Below are positions 1 to 7,457 of a stretch of 34,033 bases of DNA, piece after piece. How positions within the stretch are numbered: the stretch's first letter is position 1; every line of letters starts with the position of its first letter. A program made the position numbers and the translations under genes. The notes under the pieces were generated by a model. The model saw only the letters and a list, made by a program, of their open reading frames with translations, did not search any database and was not told the DNA's origin. The DNA comes from CAYOLL01 sp964404765 [NCBI: uncultured Gemmatimonadota bacterium] (GTDB taxonomy: Bacteria; 4572-55): assembly GCA_964404765.1 (NCBI GenBank), contig CAYOLL010000058.1, positions 1 through 34,033 of the forward strand. Direction: 5' to 3'.

Positions 1-278
1 TTAAGCAGCGTCAACGGGAAAAAAACACATAGCGTTTGCGAGGAATCTTCATAATCAATCTGCGGCAGTTCGGGTAGATTTTTAGCGCGGCTTGCGGCGT
101 CAATTCGGCGCTGATGATCGACGCCACGCGCGTAATAATCAGGCGAGACTAGCTCCGCCCGGTTAAATAGGGAAAAAAGGAGCGCGCCGCTAAATATCAG
201 CATAAAAGCGACAAAAAAACCGACCAGAATTTTTAAGCTGATCGGCTTTGAAACATGATTATCATTGTTAATCGGCAT
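1..278 (-). CDS. ccoH: FixH/CcoH family protein, cbb3 oxidase assembly (5' part only)
   Basis: The gene is cut by the left window edge; 92 codons are visible from an ATG at 276-278. Translation gives a short polar N-terminus, one transmembrane helix (about residues 16-38) and then the FixH signature LVSPDYYARGVDHQRRID. In the family this single-pass protein assists maturation of cbb3-type cytochrome c oxidase and sits next to ccoG. Its start lies 20 nt after the ccoG stop on the same strand, so the two are almost certainly co-transcribed. The ribosome-binding site is weak. The usual next genes, the copper ATPase ccoI and ccoS, would lie beyond the left edge. The family call rests on the visible motif and the neighbour. 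Confidence 0.85.
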   Translation of the reverse strand, partial: MPINNDNHVSKPISLKILVGFFVAFMLIFSGALLFSLFNRAELVSPDYYARGVDHQRRIDAASRAKNLPELPQIDYEDSSQTLCVFFPLTLL

Positions 279-298
279 ATTGAAGTTTTCGGCAATGG

Positions 299-1735
299 CT
301 ATTTGGCGGGGCCTAAAAATTTTGTTTTGAGTTCTTCGATCAGCCGGTCATCGGAATAAACGCCGATCTTAATCCGCATACTTGGTTTCGTAATTTGGTC
401 GCGGGGAATTTCGATAAACAGTGAGCCTTCGGCCATACCGTCCGGATGCACGGCAATCGTCTGACCAATCACATTTATTTGGCCGGACGGCTCGAGCAGG
501 CGCATTTCAATCGGCAGTTCCCGGAAGGTTTTATTGGCGATTTTGAAATTATACAGGTTAGTGATTAAACCGGGCGTTGTTTCCTGGAAAAGTTGACCCG
601 GTGTGCGCAGCAAGGATGTTTCCACATCGGTTCGGCTAAAAATAAGATAGCCGGCAAAGCCAATCAGCAGTAGCAAAACTACCGAATAACCGATCATGCG
701 CGGGGTTATTTTATGTCGTTCGCCTTTGGAGATCGCGTCGTAAGAGTCATACCGAATCAGGCCGCGTGGAAATTCGACTTTATCCATAATGCCGTCGCAG
801 GCATCAATGCAGGCGGTACAGTTGACACATTCCATTTGGGTGCCGTTCCGGATATCGATGCCGGTCGGACAGACGGCTACGCATAGACCACAGTTGATAC
901 AGTCGCCGTGCTGCCGGTTGGATTTGTCGCGGCCGGCTAATTTGCCGCGTGGTTCGCCACGTTTGAAGTCATAATGAACGACAATGGTGTTGCTGTCTAA
1001 TAGGGCAGATTGCAATCGGCCATAAGGGCAGACCAAAACGCAGGCTTGCTCGCGGAAAAAGGCAAAGACACCGTAAAAAAGCAGGCTGAAAAAAAACATG
1101 GCGCTTAATCCGCCAATATGCTTTAACGGGGAATCGGTCACGATGTGGCCCAGCTCCTCAGCCCCGATAATATAGGCCAGAAAGGTGTTGCCGATCAAAA
1201 AAGAGATGGCGAAAAAAATCAATTGCTTCAGGCTTTTCTTTAATATTTTTTCGCTGGTCCAGGGCTCTTTATCCAGTCTGCGCTGACTGCTGGCATCGCC
1301 TTCTAACCAGTATTCAATCTTGCGAAAAACCATTTCCATAAAAATAGTTTGCGGGCAGATCCAGCCGCAAAATAAGCGACCAAAAATGACCGTAAAAAAG
1401 ATGATAAAAACAATGCCCGCTAAACAGGCAAAGGCAAAAATATCGAAATCCTGTGGCCAAAAGGGTTGGCCAAAGATAATAAATTTACGGTGAACTATAT
1501 CGAAAAGCAACAAAGGCTGTCCGCCAATTTTGACAAACGGCGCACCAAATAAAAATGCCAGCAAAAAAAAACTTAAAATCGTACGTGCATTATAAAATCG
1601 GCCAACCGGTTTTTTGGGATAGATCCAGACGCGCTCACCTTTGGCATCCACTGTCGAAATCGAATCGCGATAATTTTCAGGTGTGCGCGGGTCTTCAGTC
1701 GGCGCTTCTTTAATCGAACTCATAACAAACCCCAT
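299..1735 (-). CDS. ccoG: cytochrome c oxidase accessory protein CcoG (FixG/RdxA)
   Basis: A 478-residue polyferredoxin-type membrane protein of the usual family length. It has several transmembrane helices (about 50-70, 97-120, 170-190, 208-228 and 345-368). The CcoG motif FCGWICPQTIF is near residue 123 and ACVLVCPYGRLQ near 230. Two ferredoxin-like cysteine clusters follow: CINCGLCVAVCP (about 277-288) and CVNCTACIDACD (about 301-312). The C-terminal third is a periplasmic Ig-like domain. In the family CcoG helps deliver or reduce copper for cbb3 oxidase. The start is uncertain: an in-frame ATG at 1721-1723 has GGGG 6 nt upstream, while the first ATG has no purine-rich site. It is followed by ccoH and preceded by the BON-like and TPR genes, which is unusual because ccoNOQP is expected upstream. 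Confidence 0.95.
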   Translation of the reverse strand: MGFVMSSIKEAPTEDPRTPENYRDSISTVDAKGERVWIYPKKPVGRFYNARTILSFFLLAFLFGAPFVKIGGQPLLLFDIVHRKFIIFGQPFWPQDFDIFAFACLAGIVFIIFFTVIFGRLFCGWICPQTIFMEMVFRKIEYWLEGDASSQRRLDKEPWTSEKILKKSLKQLIFFAISFLIGNTFLAYIIGAEELGHIVTDSPLKHIGGLSAMFFFSLLFYGVFAFFREQACVLVCPYGRLQSALLDSNTIVVHYDFKRGEPRGKLAGRDKSNRQHGDCINCGLCVAVCPTGIDIRNGTQMECVNCTACIDACDGIMDKVEFPRGLIRYDSYDAISKGERHKITPRMIGYSVVLLLLIGFAGYLIFSRTDVETSLLRTPGQLFQETTPGLITNLYNFKIANKTFRELPIEMRLLEPSGQINVIGQTIAVHPDGMAEGSLFIEIPRDQITKPSMRIKIGVYSDDRLIEELKTKFLGPAK

Positions 1736-1760
1736 GTTGAATTAATTTGTAGGCAACCCA

Positions 1761-2081
1761 TCAAGCTTTGACCTTGCTCTGCCACTTGCCGCCTTCTCTG
1801 GCAAAGCCTTCCACGTTGATCACCACGCCGGATGTACCGGGAATTCGCTTGATTTCAGTCTCGAGCCGGCTGATGAATGCAAGCTGATCTTCGTGTGCCT
1901 GTCCGCTCGTCTGCCCACCTTGCGCGGTCTGCGCCGGCTTTGCGCCTTGAAGGGTTTGCAGGCGTCCCCGCAGATAAACGACCCGGTTGGTCGTGCCATA
2001 ATCCAGCTTTGTCATGTCCACCCAGTTTCGGGCCAGAATGCGCCGTACTTGCTCGGTAATTTGGAAATCCTGTGGTTGCAT
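1761..2081 (-). CDS. small BON-domain-like protein
   Basis: A 106-residue soluble protein. I chose the ATG at 2079-2081, not the longer open frame, because GGAGG lies about 8 nt upstream and the start falls 2 nt after the stop of the TPR gene, which suggests translational coupling. The fold pattern is BON-like: an N-terminal helix (ITEQVRRILARNW), a strand containing VVYLRGRL, a Gln/Gly/Ala-rich linker (about residues 45-65), a second helix (FISRLETEIKRIPG) and a strand SGVVINVEGFA. BON domains usually bind membranes or small ligands, often in the envelope, but no signal peptide is visible here. The function is unknown; its place between a TPR protein and ccoG suggests a role linked to that operon. 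Confidence 0.7.
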   Translation of the reverse strand: MQPQDFQITEQVRRILARNWVDMTKLDYGTTNRVVYLRGRLQTLQGAKPAQTAQGGQTSGQAHEDQLAFISRLETEIKRIPGTSGVVINVEGFAREGGKWQSKVKA

Positions 2082-2083
2082 GT

Positions 2084-3427
2084 TCAGGCCTCCATTTCCA
2101 GCAGATATTGCTGCGCCTGATCCTGATACGCGCCCAGGGCGTCGGTAGCCAGGTATAATTGCCACTTCTCTTTAGCCGCTTTAAAATCTTTATGATGATA
2201 AAGCGTCAGTCCCCATTCATAAAGCACGGACGGGTAGCTTGTATCAAGCTGATAGGCTTGCCGACAGACATCCGCCGCATCGGCAAATTGTCCAAGCTGA
2301 CGATAAATATGGTTCATTTGCAGATAAATATCGGCAGAGACGACTCCGGCGGCGATTATTTGCTTATAAATTTGCAGTGATCTCTCCAGTTGGCCGATCT
2401 GAAGCAAGCTGAACGCCAGACCCAATTGTGGAGACATGTAGTCGGTATTTAACGTGATCGCCGCTTCAAATTGGGCAATGGCGGCAGCATGGTCTGCGGC
2501 ATCCGAACAAAGCAAACCTAATTTGTAGCGCAAATCCGGAAAGCGCGGAAAACTGTCAACTAAATTTTGATAAATCCGCTGGGCAGCTTCCAGGTTCCCT
2601 TGCATGGCTTCTTCCGTGGCCAGCAGGGTGTTGGCCAGTACGTTGCGCGGATTGAATTGGGTTGCCTGCCAAAAAGCAGCCACGGCCTGGGCGTACTCGC
2701 CTTTAAACTCGTGCATTTGACCCAGCCAGGTGTGGTAAGCGGACAAATTCAAGTCGATCCACAGCGCCCGTTCAAAATAACGGCGCGCCTGATCAAACAT
2801 TTCCCGCATAAAATAGAATTGACCAATATCCTGGCAGATGCCGGCAAGACTCCGGTTCAATTCCAGATGGTTTAAATATGGCTCAACCGTATATTTATTC
2901 ATCTGCTCCGGCGTCAGACCATACTCACGCAGATAATTAGGCAGCGTCGGGCAAATCTCAATGGCCATAGCCAGGTCTTGCCGCGCCGGGTCAATCTCGC
3001 CCAGATACCAGCAGGCCAGAGCGCGATACAGCGGCCAGAGCGCATTCAACGGGTCAGACTGAATTGCAAGCGACAGCTTTTCGTGAGCGGACTCAAAAAG
3101 ATGCAGTTTTAAGTGAACTGCTCCCAAAGGACCCATCCATAAAAAGTCATTTTCAAAACTGCGCGGAGCTGTGGTCAAAAACGTCGTAACGGCTTGAACG
3201 GGCTGACCAAGATTGATCAAAGCCAGCGCTTTGTTGATATATGGCTTTTTATAATTCGGGTTGATCGTAATCGCTTTTTCAAAATAGGGCACTGCTTTTT
3301 CATGCCGAGCGCGAAAAGCATAGACCTCACCTAAACGGTTTTGCTTATCGGGCCAATTGGGATGGGCGACGATTTCATCAAGCAGGCTCTGCTCAATTAG
3401 ATTGAGAACCTCGGACTCCGAGAGCAT
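2084..3427 (-). CDS. tetratricopeptide-repeat protein
   Basis: A 447-residue protein built almost entirely of TPR-like helical pairs, for example units with Y..KA....P near residues 40-70, FDQARRYFERALWIDLNLSAYH and YAQAVAAFWQATQFNPRN. There is no signal peptide, transmembrane helix or catalytic domain, so it is probably a cytoplasmic scaffold. AAGGA 6-10 nt before the ATG supports the start. It is the first gene of the run leading into the BON-like gene (2-nt gap), ccoG and ccoH. Nothing in the sequence identifies its partner; a scaffold role in assembly of the respiratory complex is inference from position alone. Confidence 0.85.
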   Translation of the reverse strand: MLSESEVLNLIEQSLLDEIVAHPNWPDKQNRLGEVYAFRARHEKAVPYFEKAITINPNYKKPYINKALALINLGQPVQAVTTFLTTAPRSFENDFLWMGPLGAVHLKLHLFESAHEKLSLAIQSDPLNALWPLYRALACWYLGEIDPARQDLAMAIEICPTLPNYLREYGLTPEQMNKYTVEPYLNHLELNRSLAGICQDIGQFYFMREMFDQARRYFERALWIDLNLSAYHTWLGQMHEFKGEYAQAVAAFWQATQFNPRNVLANTLLATEEAMQGNLEAAQRIYQNLVDSFPRFPDLRYKLGLLCSDAADHAAAIAQFEAAITLNTDYMSPQLGLAFSLLQIGQLERSLQIYKQIIAAGVVSADIYLQMNHIYRQLGQFADAADVCRQAYQLDTSYPSVLYEWGLTLYHHKDFKAAKEKWQLYLATDALGAYQDQAQQYLLEMEA

Positions 3428-3500
3428 AATTACTTTCCTTACGAATTTTGGGTTGCAAATGTGAGATTTATACGTTAAGGACTATTTTAAGCAGAAAAAA

Positions 3501-3534
3501 ACGCTTAACCTGGAAATTTATCCCTCGCCACCAA
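3501..3534 (+). repeat. 34-nt motif shared with the leader of the 12244 gene
   Basis: This stretch begins ACGCTTAACCTGG and continues through AAATTTATC and CTCGC to CAA. It matches 12140-12175 at about 29 of 36 aligned columns with two single-base gaps. It lies between the divergent ends of the TPR gene and the cyclase gene, in the 3428-3659 gap, which otherwise has only short weak palindromes. Its role is unknown; it may be a relic of a dispersed repeat. Confidence 0.5.
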
Positions 3535-3659
3535 TCAGGTTGTCATGTTTAGTGATTCTTCGAACCTTCGTGCATTGTAGCTGATGAATAAATAATTAGG
3601 ACGGATTATTTATCCGCGTTAACTTGAATCGCGGAAAAACATCCGTGTTACAATCCGGT

Positions 3660-4712
3660 TTACGCCCCTACTATAGCCTCGATAATATTATAAATAATCA
3701 CGGGATTCGCTTTATTTTTCAGAGATGCTTCCCCGATACGCCGGCAGGTAAAATAGGAGTTGATATACGTTTGAAAACTTTCATCAATGATGATTTGACC
3801 GGCTTCCGCCGTAGCTTGATATCGCGAGGCTGTATTAACGGTATCGCCTATAACGGTATGATCCAGGCGGCGTAATGACTCAGAGCCGATATTCCCGGAA
3901 ATCATCACGCCGGCGTTAATACCTATCGACACATTGATGCCGGCGGCATGATCGGGCACATTTTGTCCGGTGATGGTGTCGCGAATAATGACCGCAGCCC
4001 GAGCGGCATTGCGGCGATGATCGCCCTCTTTAAAAACAGCCAGTACCGCATCGCCGATAAACTTATCCACATACCCGCCGTTTTCCAGGATTTTCTTCAC
4101 AAAAATATCAAAACAATGGTTCAGCATTTGAACGACTTGATGCGGCGGCAGCTTCTCACTCAGCGCCGTAAAACCGCAGATGTCAATAAAGGCCACGCTG
4201 CCCTCGATCATCTCCGTAGACATCAGGTTTGTTTCAAACTCCTTACGGGTCATAAAGTTAAGGACATTTTCGTCTACATACATCCGCAAGATATTGTTTT
4301 CCTGAATAGAGCGGATGGTATTTTTAAGCTGCGTGACATACTTTAGCGTTTTATGGATGGTGATTTCCAAATCTTCAAAGTTAATCGGCTTGGTAATAAA
4401 ATCAAAAGCGCCGCGATTCATTGCCGTCCGAATATTTTCCATATCACCATAGGCCGAAACAATGATGGCTTTAATAATCGGGTTGACTTCGTGCAGGCGC
4501 ACCAGCAGCGTCAAACCATCCATCTGCGGCATGTTGATGTCCGTTACCACTAAATCAATCTCCGGATGCTGATCCAATTTTGTTAGCGCTTCAAGCCCGT
4601 TTTGGGCAAAATAAAGCTCAAAAACCTGCTCCCGAATTTGCCGGCGAAATTTTTGCCGAATTAACATTTCCAGGTCGGATTCATCATCAACAATAAGTAT
4701 TTTTGCAGGCAT
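3660..4712 (-). CDS. response regulator with class III adenylate/guanylate cyclase output
   Basis: A 350-residue protein when started at the ATG at 4710-4712. GGAAAG lies 6 nt upstream, and MPAKILIVDDE is a typical receiver start; the longer frame adds 20 unlikely residues. The receiver domain (about 1-122) has acidic D9/D10, phospho-acceptor D58, S86 and K108. A helical linker (about 122-165) leads to a class III nucleotide cyclase domain (about 170-345). Metal-binding D177 (AFIDICGFT) and D221 (FIGDAVLAVF), K217, T291 and the transition-state pair N293/R297 (GDTVNTASR) are all present. Lys plus Thr at the base-recognition positions fits class IIIb adenylate cyclases, so cAMP is the likely product. 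A phosphorelay would control it; the partner kinase is not obvious. Confidence 0.92.
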   Translation of the reverse strand: MPAKILIVDDESDLEMLIRQKFRRQIREQVFELYFAQNGLEALTKLDQHPEIDLVVTDINMPQMDGLTLLVRLHEVNPIIKAIIVSAYGDMENIRTAMNRGAFDFITKPINFEDLEITIHKTLKYVTQLKNTIRSIQENNILRMYVDENVLNFMTRKEFETNLMSTEMIEGSVAFIDICGFTALSEKLPPHQVVQMLNHCFDIFVKKILENGGYVDKFIGDAVLAVFKEGDHRRNAARAAVIIRDTITGQNVPDHAAGINVSIGINAGVMISGNIGSESLRRLDHTVIGDTVNTASRYQATAEAGQIIIDESFQTYINSYFTCRRIGEASLKNKANPVIIYNIIEAIVGA

Positions 4713-4785
4713 AGTAGGCTTTCCAATTCCATCGAACCCATTGGAACGGTTTATCAACCGTAGGCAGCACAACTCGAGTCAAGAA

Positions 4786-5838
4786 TCACAACGCCTCGTC
4801 ATCATGCCGGGCTGTTTTTTTTATCCGGGAAACTTCCAGCATAAACGTATCCAGCGAAGCCGCAATCGCAGCATGATTAAACAACTCTTTTAGAATAAGC
4901 GGGTCATCGGTCTTCTTGATAAACGCTTTCAACGTTTCCGGAACGTGCTTAAAGCGTAGAATCAAAATGTCGAGAACATTGGCTTGCAAGGTGACAACCG
5001 TGCCGATTTCAATACCCTCTTGCCGGCCTTCCTGCCGGCCTTCCTGCCGGCCTTTGAGCAGTCCCTCTTTGATCCATGGATTCATCATCGTTGGCATAAG
5101 TTCATTCCCTCCTACATCCGAAAGTGCATCGGTTATAATTTGAACAAATTCTTCTTTTTGCCCTTCTTCCAAAGAAACGGCGACATAACGCAGCAGCGTC
5201 TCCAGAAAGTCAATATCTTGTCGTTGGCCGATCCGGTCATGCATCATTTGCAGTGCTGCCGGCAGCCATGTTTGCCAATCCTGTTTGAAAATATGCTTGA
5301 ACGCGACCAGGGCATTGCGCAACAGAACCCGACCTGGCAATTGATCGTCGCCAACGACATTGAGATCGCACAGCAGATATTCAAAATCAGGCACATAGAG
5401 TGCGGTCGACGGCGAAACGGCGATCAACTCGTGAAAGTTGCGCTTCGTTTTCCAGGGCCGCCGGCCGTGATAAAAAACAAGCGGCAGAATTACCGGAAGC
5501 TTACCGCGATGCGTTATTTTCAAACAGCCTTCCCAAATCCGGACCATGTAGCGCAGAAGATGAAACGGGGTCAGCCGTTCGCCGTAACTCTTATGCTCGA
5601 ACAATACGTAAATAAAGGCTGTCGCCCGGTCTTTCAGCCGAATCCGATAGAGCATGTCCGAGTGATGCGCCCGCAACTCGTTATCCACAAATGAGTCTTT
5701 TTCAATCTCCAGCGCTTCCAAATCCAGCAGGGCCACAATTTCCGGCGGCAAATAGCCGGCCAAAAAATCCCGCGCTTCTGCCGGTCGCGAAAAAACATCT
5801 TTAAAAAACTGATCATGCGGATTGTTAATGTCCGTCAT
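4786..5838 (-). CDS. Rpn family recombination-promoting nuclease/putative transposase
   Basis: A 350-residue protein opening with the family hallmark HDQFFKDVFS (residues 8-17). A PD-(D/E)XK-like core follows: D61 in SDMLYRI, then E81 and K83 in YVLFEHKS. Near residues 265-278 is the tandem GRQEG repeat typical of this family. E. coli Rpn proteins of this family are DNA nucleases that raise RecA-independent recombination; they are not transposases in the strict sense. The ATG overlaps the stop of the acyltransferase gene (ATGA, 4 nt), so translation is coupled to a lipid enzyme, an odd pairing. The cyclase gene begins 73 nt downstream. These genes are often present as many diverged copies per genome. 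Confidence 0.9.
   Translation of the reverse strand: MTDINNPHDQFFKDVFSRPAEARDFLAGYLPPEIVALLDLEALEIEKDSFVDNELRAHHSDMLYRIRLKDRATAFIYVLFEHKSYGERLTPFHLLRYMVRIWEGCLKITHRGKLPVILPLVFYHGRRPWKTKRNFHELIAVSPSTALYVPDFEYLLCDLNVVGDDQLPGRVLLRNALVAFKHIFKQDWQTWLPAALQMMHDRIGQRQDIDFLETLLRYVAVSLEEGQKEEFVQIITDALSDVGGNELMPTMMNPWIKEGLLKGRQEGRQEGRQEGIEIGTVVTLQANVLDILILRFKHVPETLKAFIKKTDDPLILKELFNHAAIAASLDTFMLEVSRIKKTARHDDEAL
5021..5056 (+). repeat. three tandem 12-nt units inside the rpn-like gene
   Basis: The unit TGCCGGCCTTCC occurs at 5021-5032 and 5033-5044, with a third copy carrying two changes at 5045-5056. Read on the minus strand it encodes the four-residue GRQE repeat. Because the unit is a multiple of three, slippage would change repeat number without a frameshift. 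Confidence 0.9.
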
Positions 5839-7265
5839 TCTTTGTCAGCCGGCTTATCGGATACCGCCGGGATTATACCGGCTAACTGTCGAAATTCTTC
5901 AAACTCCTGATTAAAATAGGCGGCGATTTTTTCCGGATCCGGACACAGACCCGCGTCAGCGGCAATACCCAGCATAACGGTGCCGGCATAGCTGAAGATG
6001 CTAATGCCCAATCCGGCCTTGCCTGATTGCGGCACCCAAAACATCATGTTTTTGATCGTCTTGCCGCCTAAGGAAATCGGCTCGCGCGGACCGGGCACGT
6101 TGGTCATCACCGCCGTTATTTTTGCGCCAAATATCCCGACAAAAAACTCTTGAATATCTTTGCTTGTCCAACCAATGGCGCTTAGCACACCAAAGGCCAC
6201 AACCGCTTCAGCCGAGCCTTTAATCTCGGCCATGCGCCGCTTTAGCTCGCGCAGACGTTCCAGCGGATCGCCAAAGTTGATCGGCAACTCCAGAAAAACC
6301 AGCCCGAACTTGTTACCCAATTCAATCGGCCCTTCCAATGAGCGCAGATTGACCGGTACGGCGGCGCGGATCACCAATTCGTCCACTGTATCGCCGCGAT
6401 CGGCCATATAATCCCGCAAAGCGCCGGACATGATGGTCAGCAAAATATCGTTGACCGTGCCGTCAAATTTTTTGCCGATAGCCTTGATATCGGCCAGGGG
6501 AATCGGCGCGGACCAGACGCCTTTTTTAATCGGCCCTAATTTGCCTTTAAAGACGGTTTGGGGATCGGGCGTTTTTGTCAACAATTGGCCTAAGACCGTG
6601 GCGCTGTCGGCGCCGAATTTAGCCGCTTCCACCAGCCGTTCCGGGTTTCTAATCGTCTCGACGGTTTCGTTAAACAATGTTTCGCCAAAATTAAGTGCAG
6701 TTTCGGTGGCATCAAAAGCGCTATCCAGGAATGTCGAGATCGGGCTGCTGCGTTTTTTCTTTTTTGGACGCTCCAAGTCGCGGGTTTCGGTCTGCGCGCT
6801 GTCATCAGTCATGGCCAGCATGACCCGCACCATCGCAATACCATCGGCAATGCAATGATGCATTCGCGCGGCGACAACGGACCCGCCGGACACATTTTCG
6901 ATCAAATGAAACTGCCACGGCGGTTTGGAGAAGTCCAGCGGCGTACTCATCAGATTGCTGACCACTTCTTCCAGCGCTTGTTTATCGCCGGGCGCAGGCA
7001 GGGCAATTCGCTGCAAATGGGCGCGGATGTCGAAATTCGGGTCAATTTCCCACTCCGGATTTACTAACGGAATGCCGGACTCGACTACACGCATCCGAAA
7101 GCGTTTGAAGCGTAAAAAGCGTTCTTCGATGATTTTCTGCAGCATATCGAATTCCAGCGGTTCATCAAAAATCATCAGGCCGGTAATCATCATTAAATTT
7201 GTAGGGTCTTCCATCCGCAGCCAGGCGGTGTCCACGTTGGACATGGTGATGCGTTCCGATGACAT
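5835..7265 (-). CDS. wax ester synthase / diacylglycerol acyltransferase (WS/DGAT)
   Basis: A 476-residue protein. I chose the ATG at 7263-7265 because AAGGAGAT precedes it at ideal spacing; the longer frame starts 27 nt upstream without a site. The N-terminal acyl-CoA-dependent acyltransferase domain carries the catalytic HHxxxDG motif (HHCIADG, residues 136-142). The C-terminal part has the family features VNDILLTIMSGALRDYM, NVPGPREPISLGG and the PQSGKAGLGISIFSYAG stretch. The family esterifies acyl-CoA with fatty alcohol or diacylglycerol, giving wax esters or triacylglycerol as carbon storage; which substrate is used here cannot be read from sequence. It leads a minus-strand operon with the Rpn-like gene and possibly the cyclase. 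Confidence 0.93.
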   Translation of the reverse strand: MSSERITMSNVDTAWLRMEDPTNLMMITGLMIFDEPLEFDMLQKIIEERFLRFKRFRMRVVESGIPLVNPEWEIDPNFDIRAHLQRIALPAPGDKQALEEVVSNLMSTPLDFSKPPWQFHLIENVSGGSVVAARMHHCIADGIAMVRVMLAMTDDSAQTETRDLERPKKKKRSSPISTFLDSAFDATETALNFGETLFNETVETIRNPERLVEAAKFGADSATVLGQLLTKTPDPQTVFKGKLGPIKKGVWSAPIPLADIKAIGKKFDGTVNDILLTIMSGALRDYMADRGDTVDELVIRAAVPVNLRSLEGPIELGNKFGLVFLELPINFGDPLERLRELKRRMAEIKGSAEAVVAFGVLSAIGWTSKDIQEFFVGIFGAKITAVMTNVPGPREPISLGGKTIKNMMFWVPQSGKAGLGISIFSYAGTVMLGIAADAGLCPDPEKIAAYFNQEFEEFRQLAGIIPAVSDKPADKE

Positions 7266-7294
7266 GAAAAATCTCCTTATCAAACTGAGCATTG

Positions 7295-7323
7295 TTTATA
7301 TTCCTAAAGATATACAGCATGAA
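7295..7323 (-). promoter_or_regulatory. predicted sigma70-type promoter for the WS/DGAT gene
   Basis: On the minus strand TTCATG (7318-7323) and TATAAA (7295-7300) are separated by 17 bp, followed about 20 nt later by AAGGAGAT and the ATG at 7265. The -10 matches consensus at 5 of 6; the -35 is weak (3 of 6). Confidence 0.45.
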
Positions 7324-7329
7324 TTAGGG

Positions 7330-7358
7330 TTGACAGACGTGATATAGCATACTAAATT
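7330..7358 (+). promoter_or_regulatory. predicted sigma70-type promoter for the TPR membrane protein gene
   Basis: TTGACA (7330-7335), a 17-bp spacer, then TAAATT (7353-7358). The -35 is perfect and the -10 matches 4 of 6. It would give a leader of about 90 nt before the ATG at 7458. It lies back-to-back with the divergent acyltransferase promoter. Confidence 0.5.
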
Positions 7359-7457
7359 CCCTGTTAGTCGTCAATGGCTAACTTGTGTTTCAGCCAAAAT
7401 CATCTTCAACCCCTCATTTTCCCAAATACGACACCTATTTAATCCCGGCAGGCAACT

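Noticed and set aside
4713-4772. 20-residue N-terminal extension of the cyclase
   Set aside because: MPAKILIVDDE at 4712 is a canonical receiver start with a ribosome-binding site.
5021-5056. CRISPR-like array
   Set aside because: Direct tandem 12-nt units without spacers, inside a coding region.
4984-5694. 236-codon open frame on the plus strand
   Set aside because: Antisense to the Rpn-like gene, whose motifs are clear; no ribosome-binding site.
4786-5838. Reading the Rpn-like gene as a real transposase of an insertion sequence
   Set aside because: There are no terminal inverted repeats or target duplication around it, and the family is a PD-(D/E)XK nuclease despite the transposase label.
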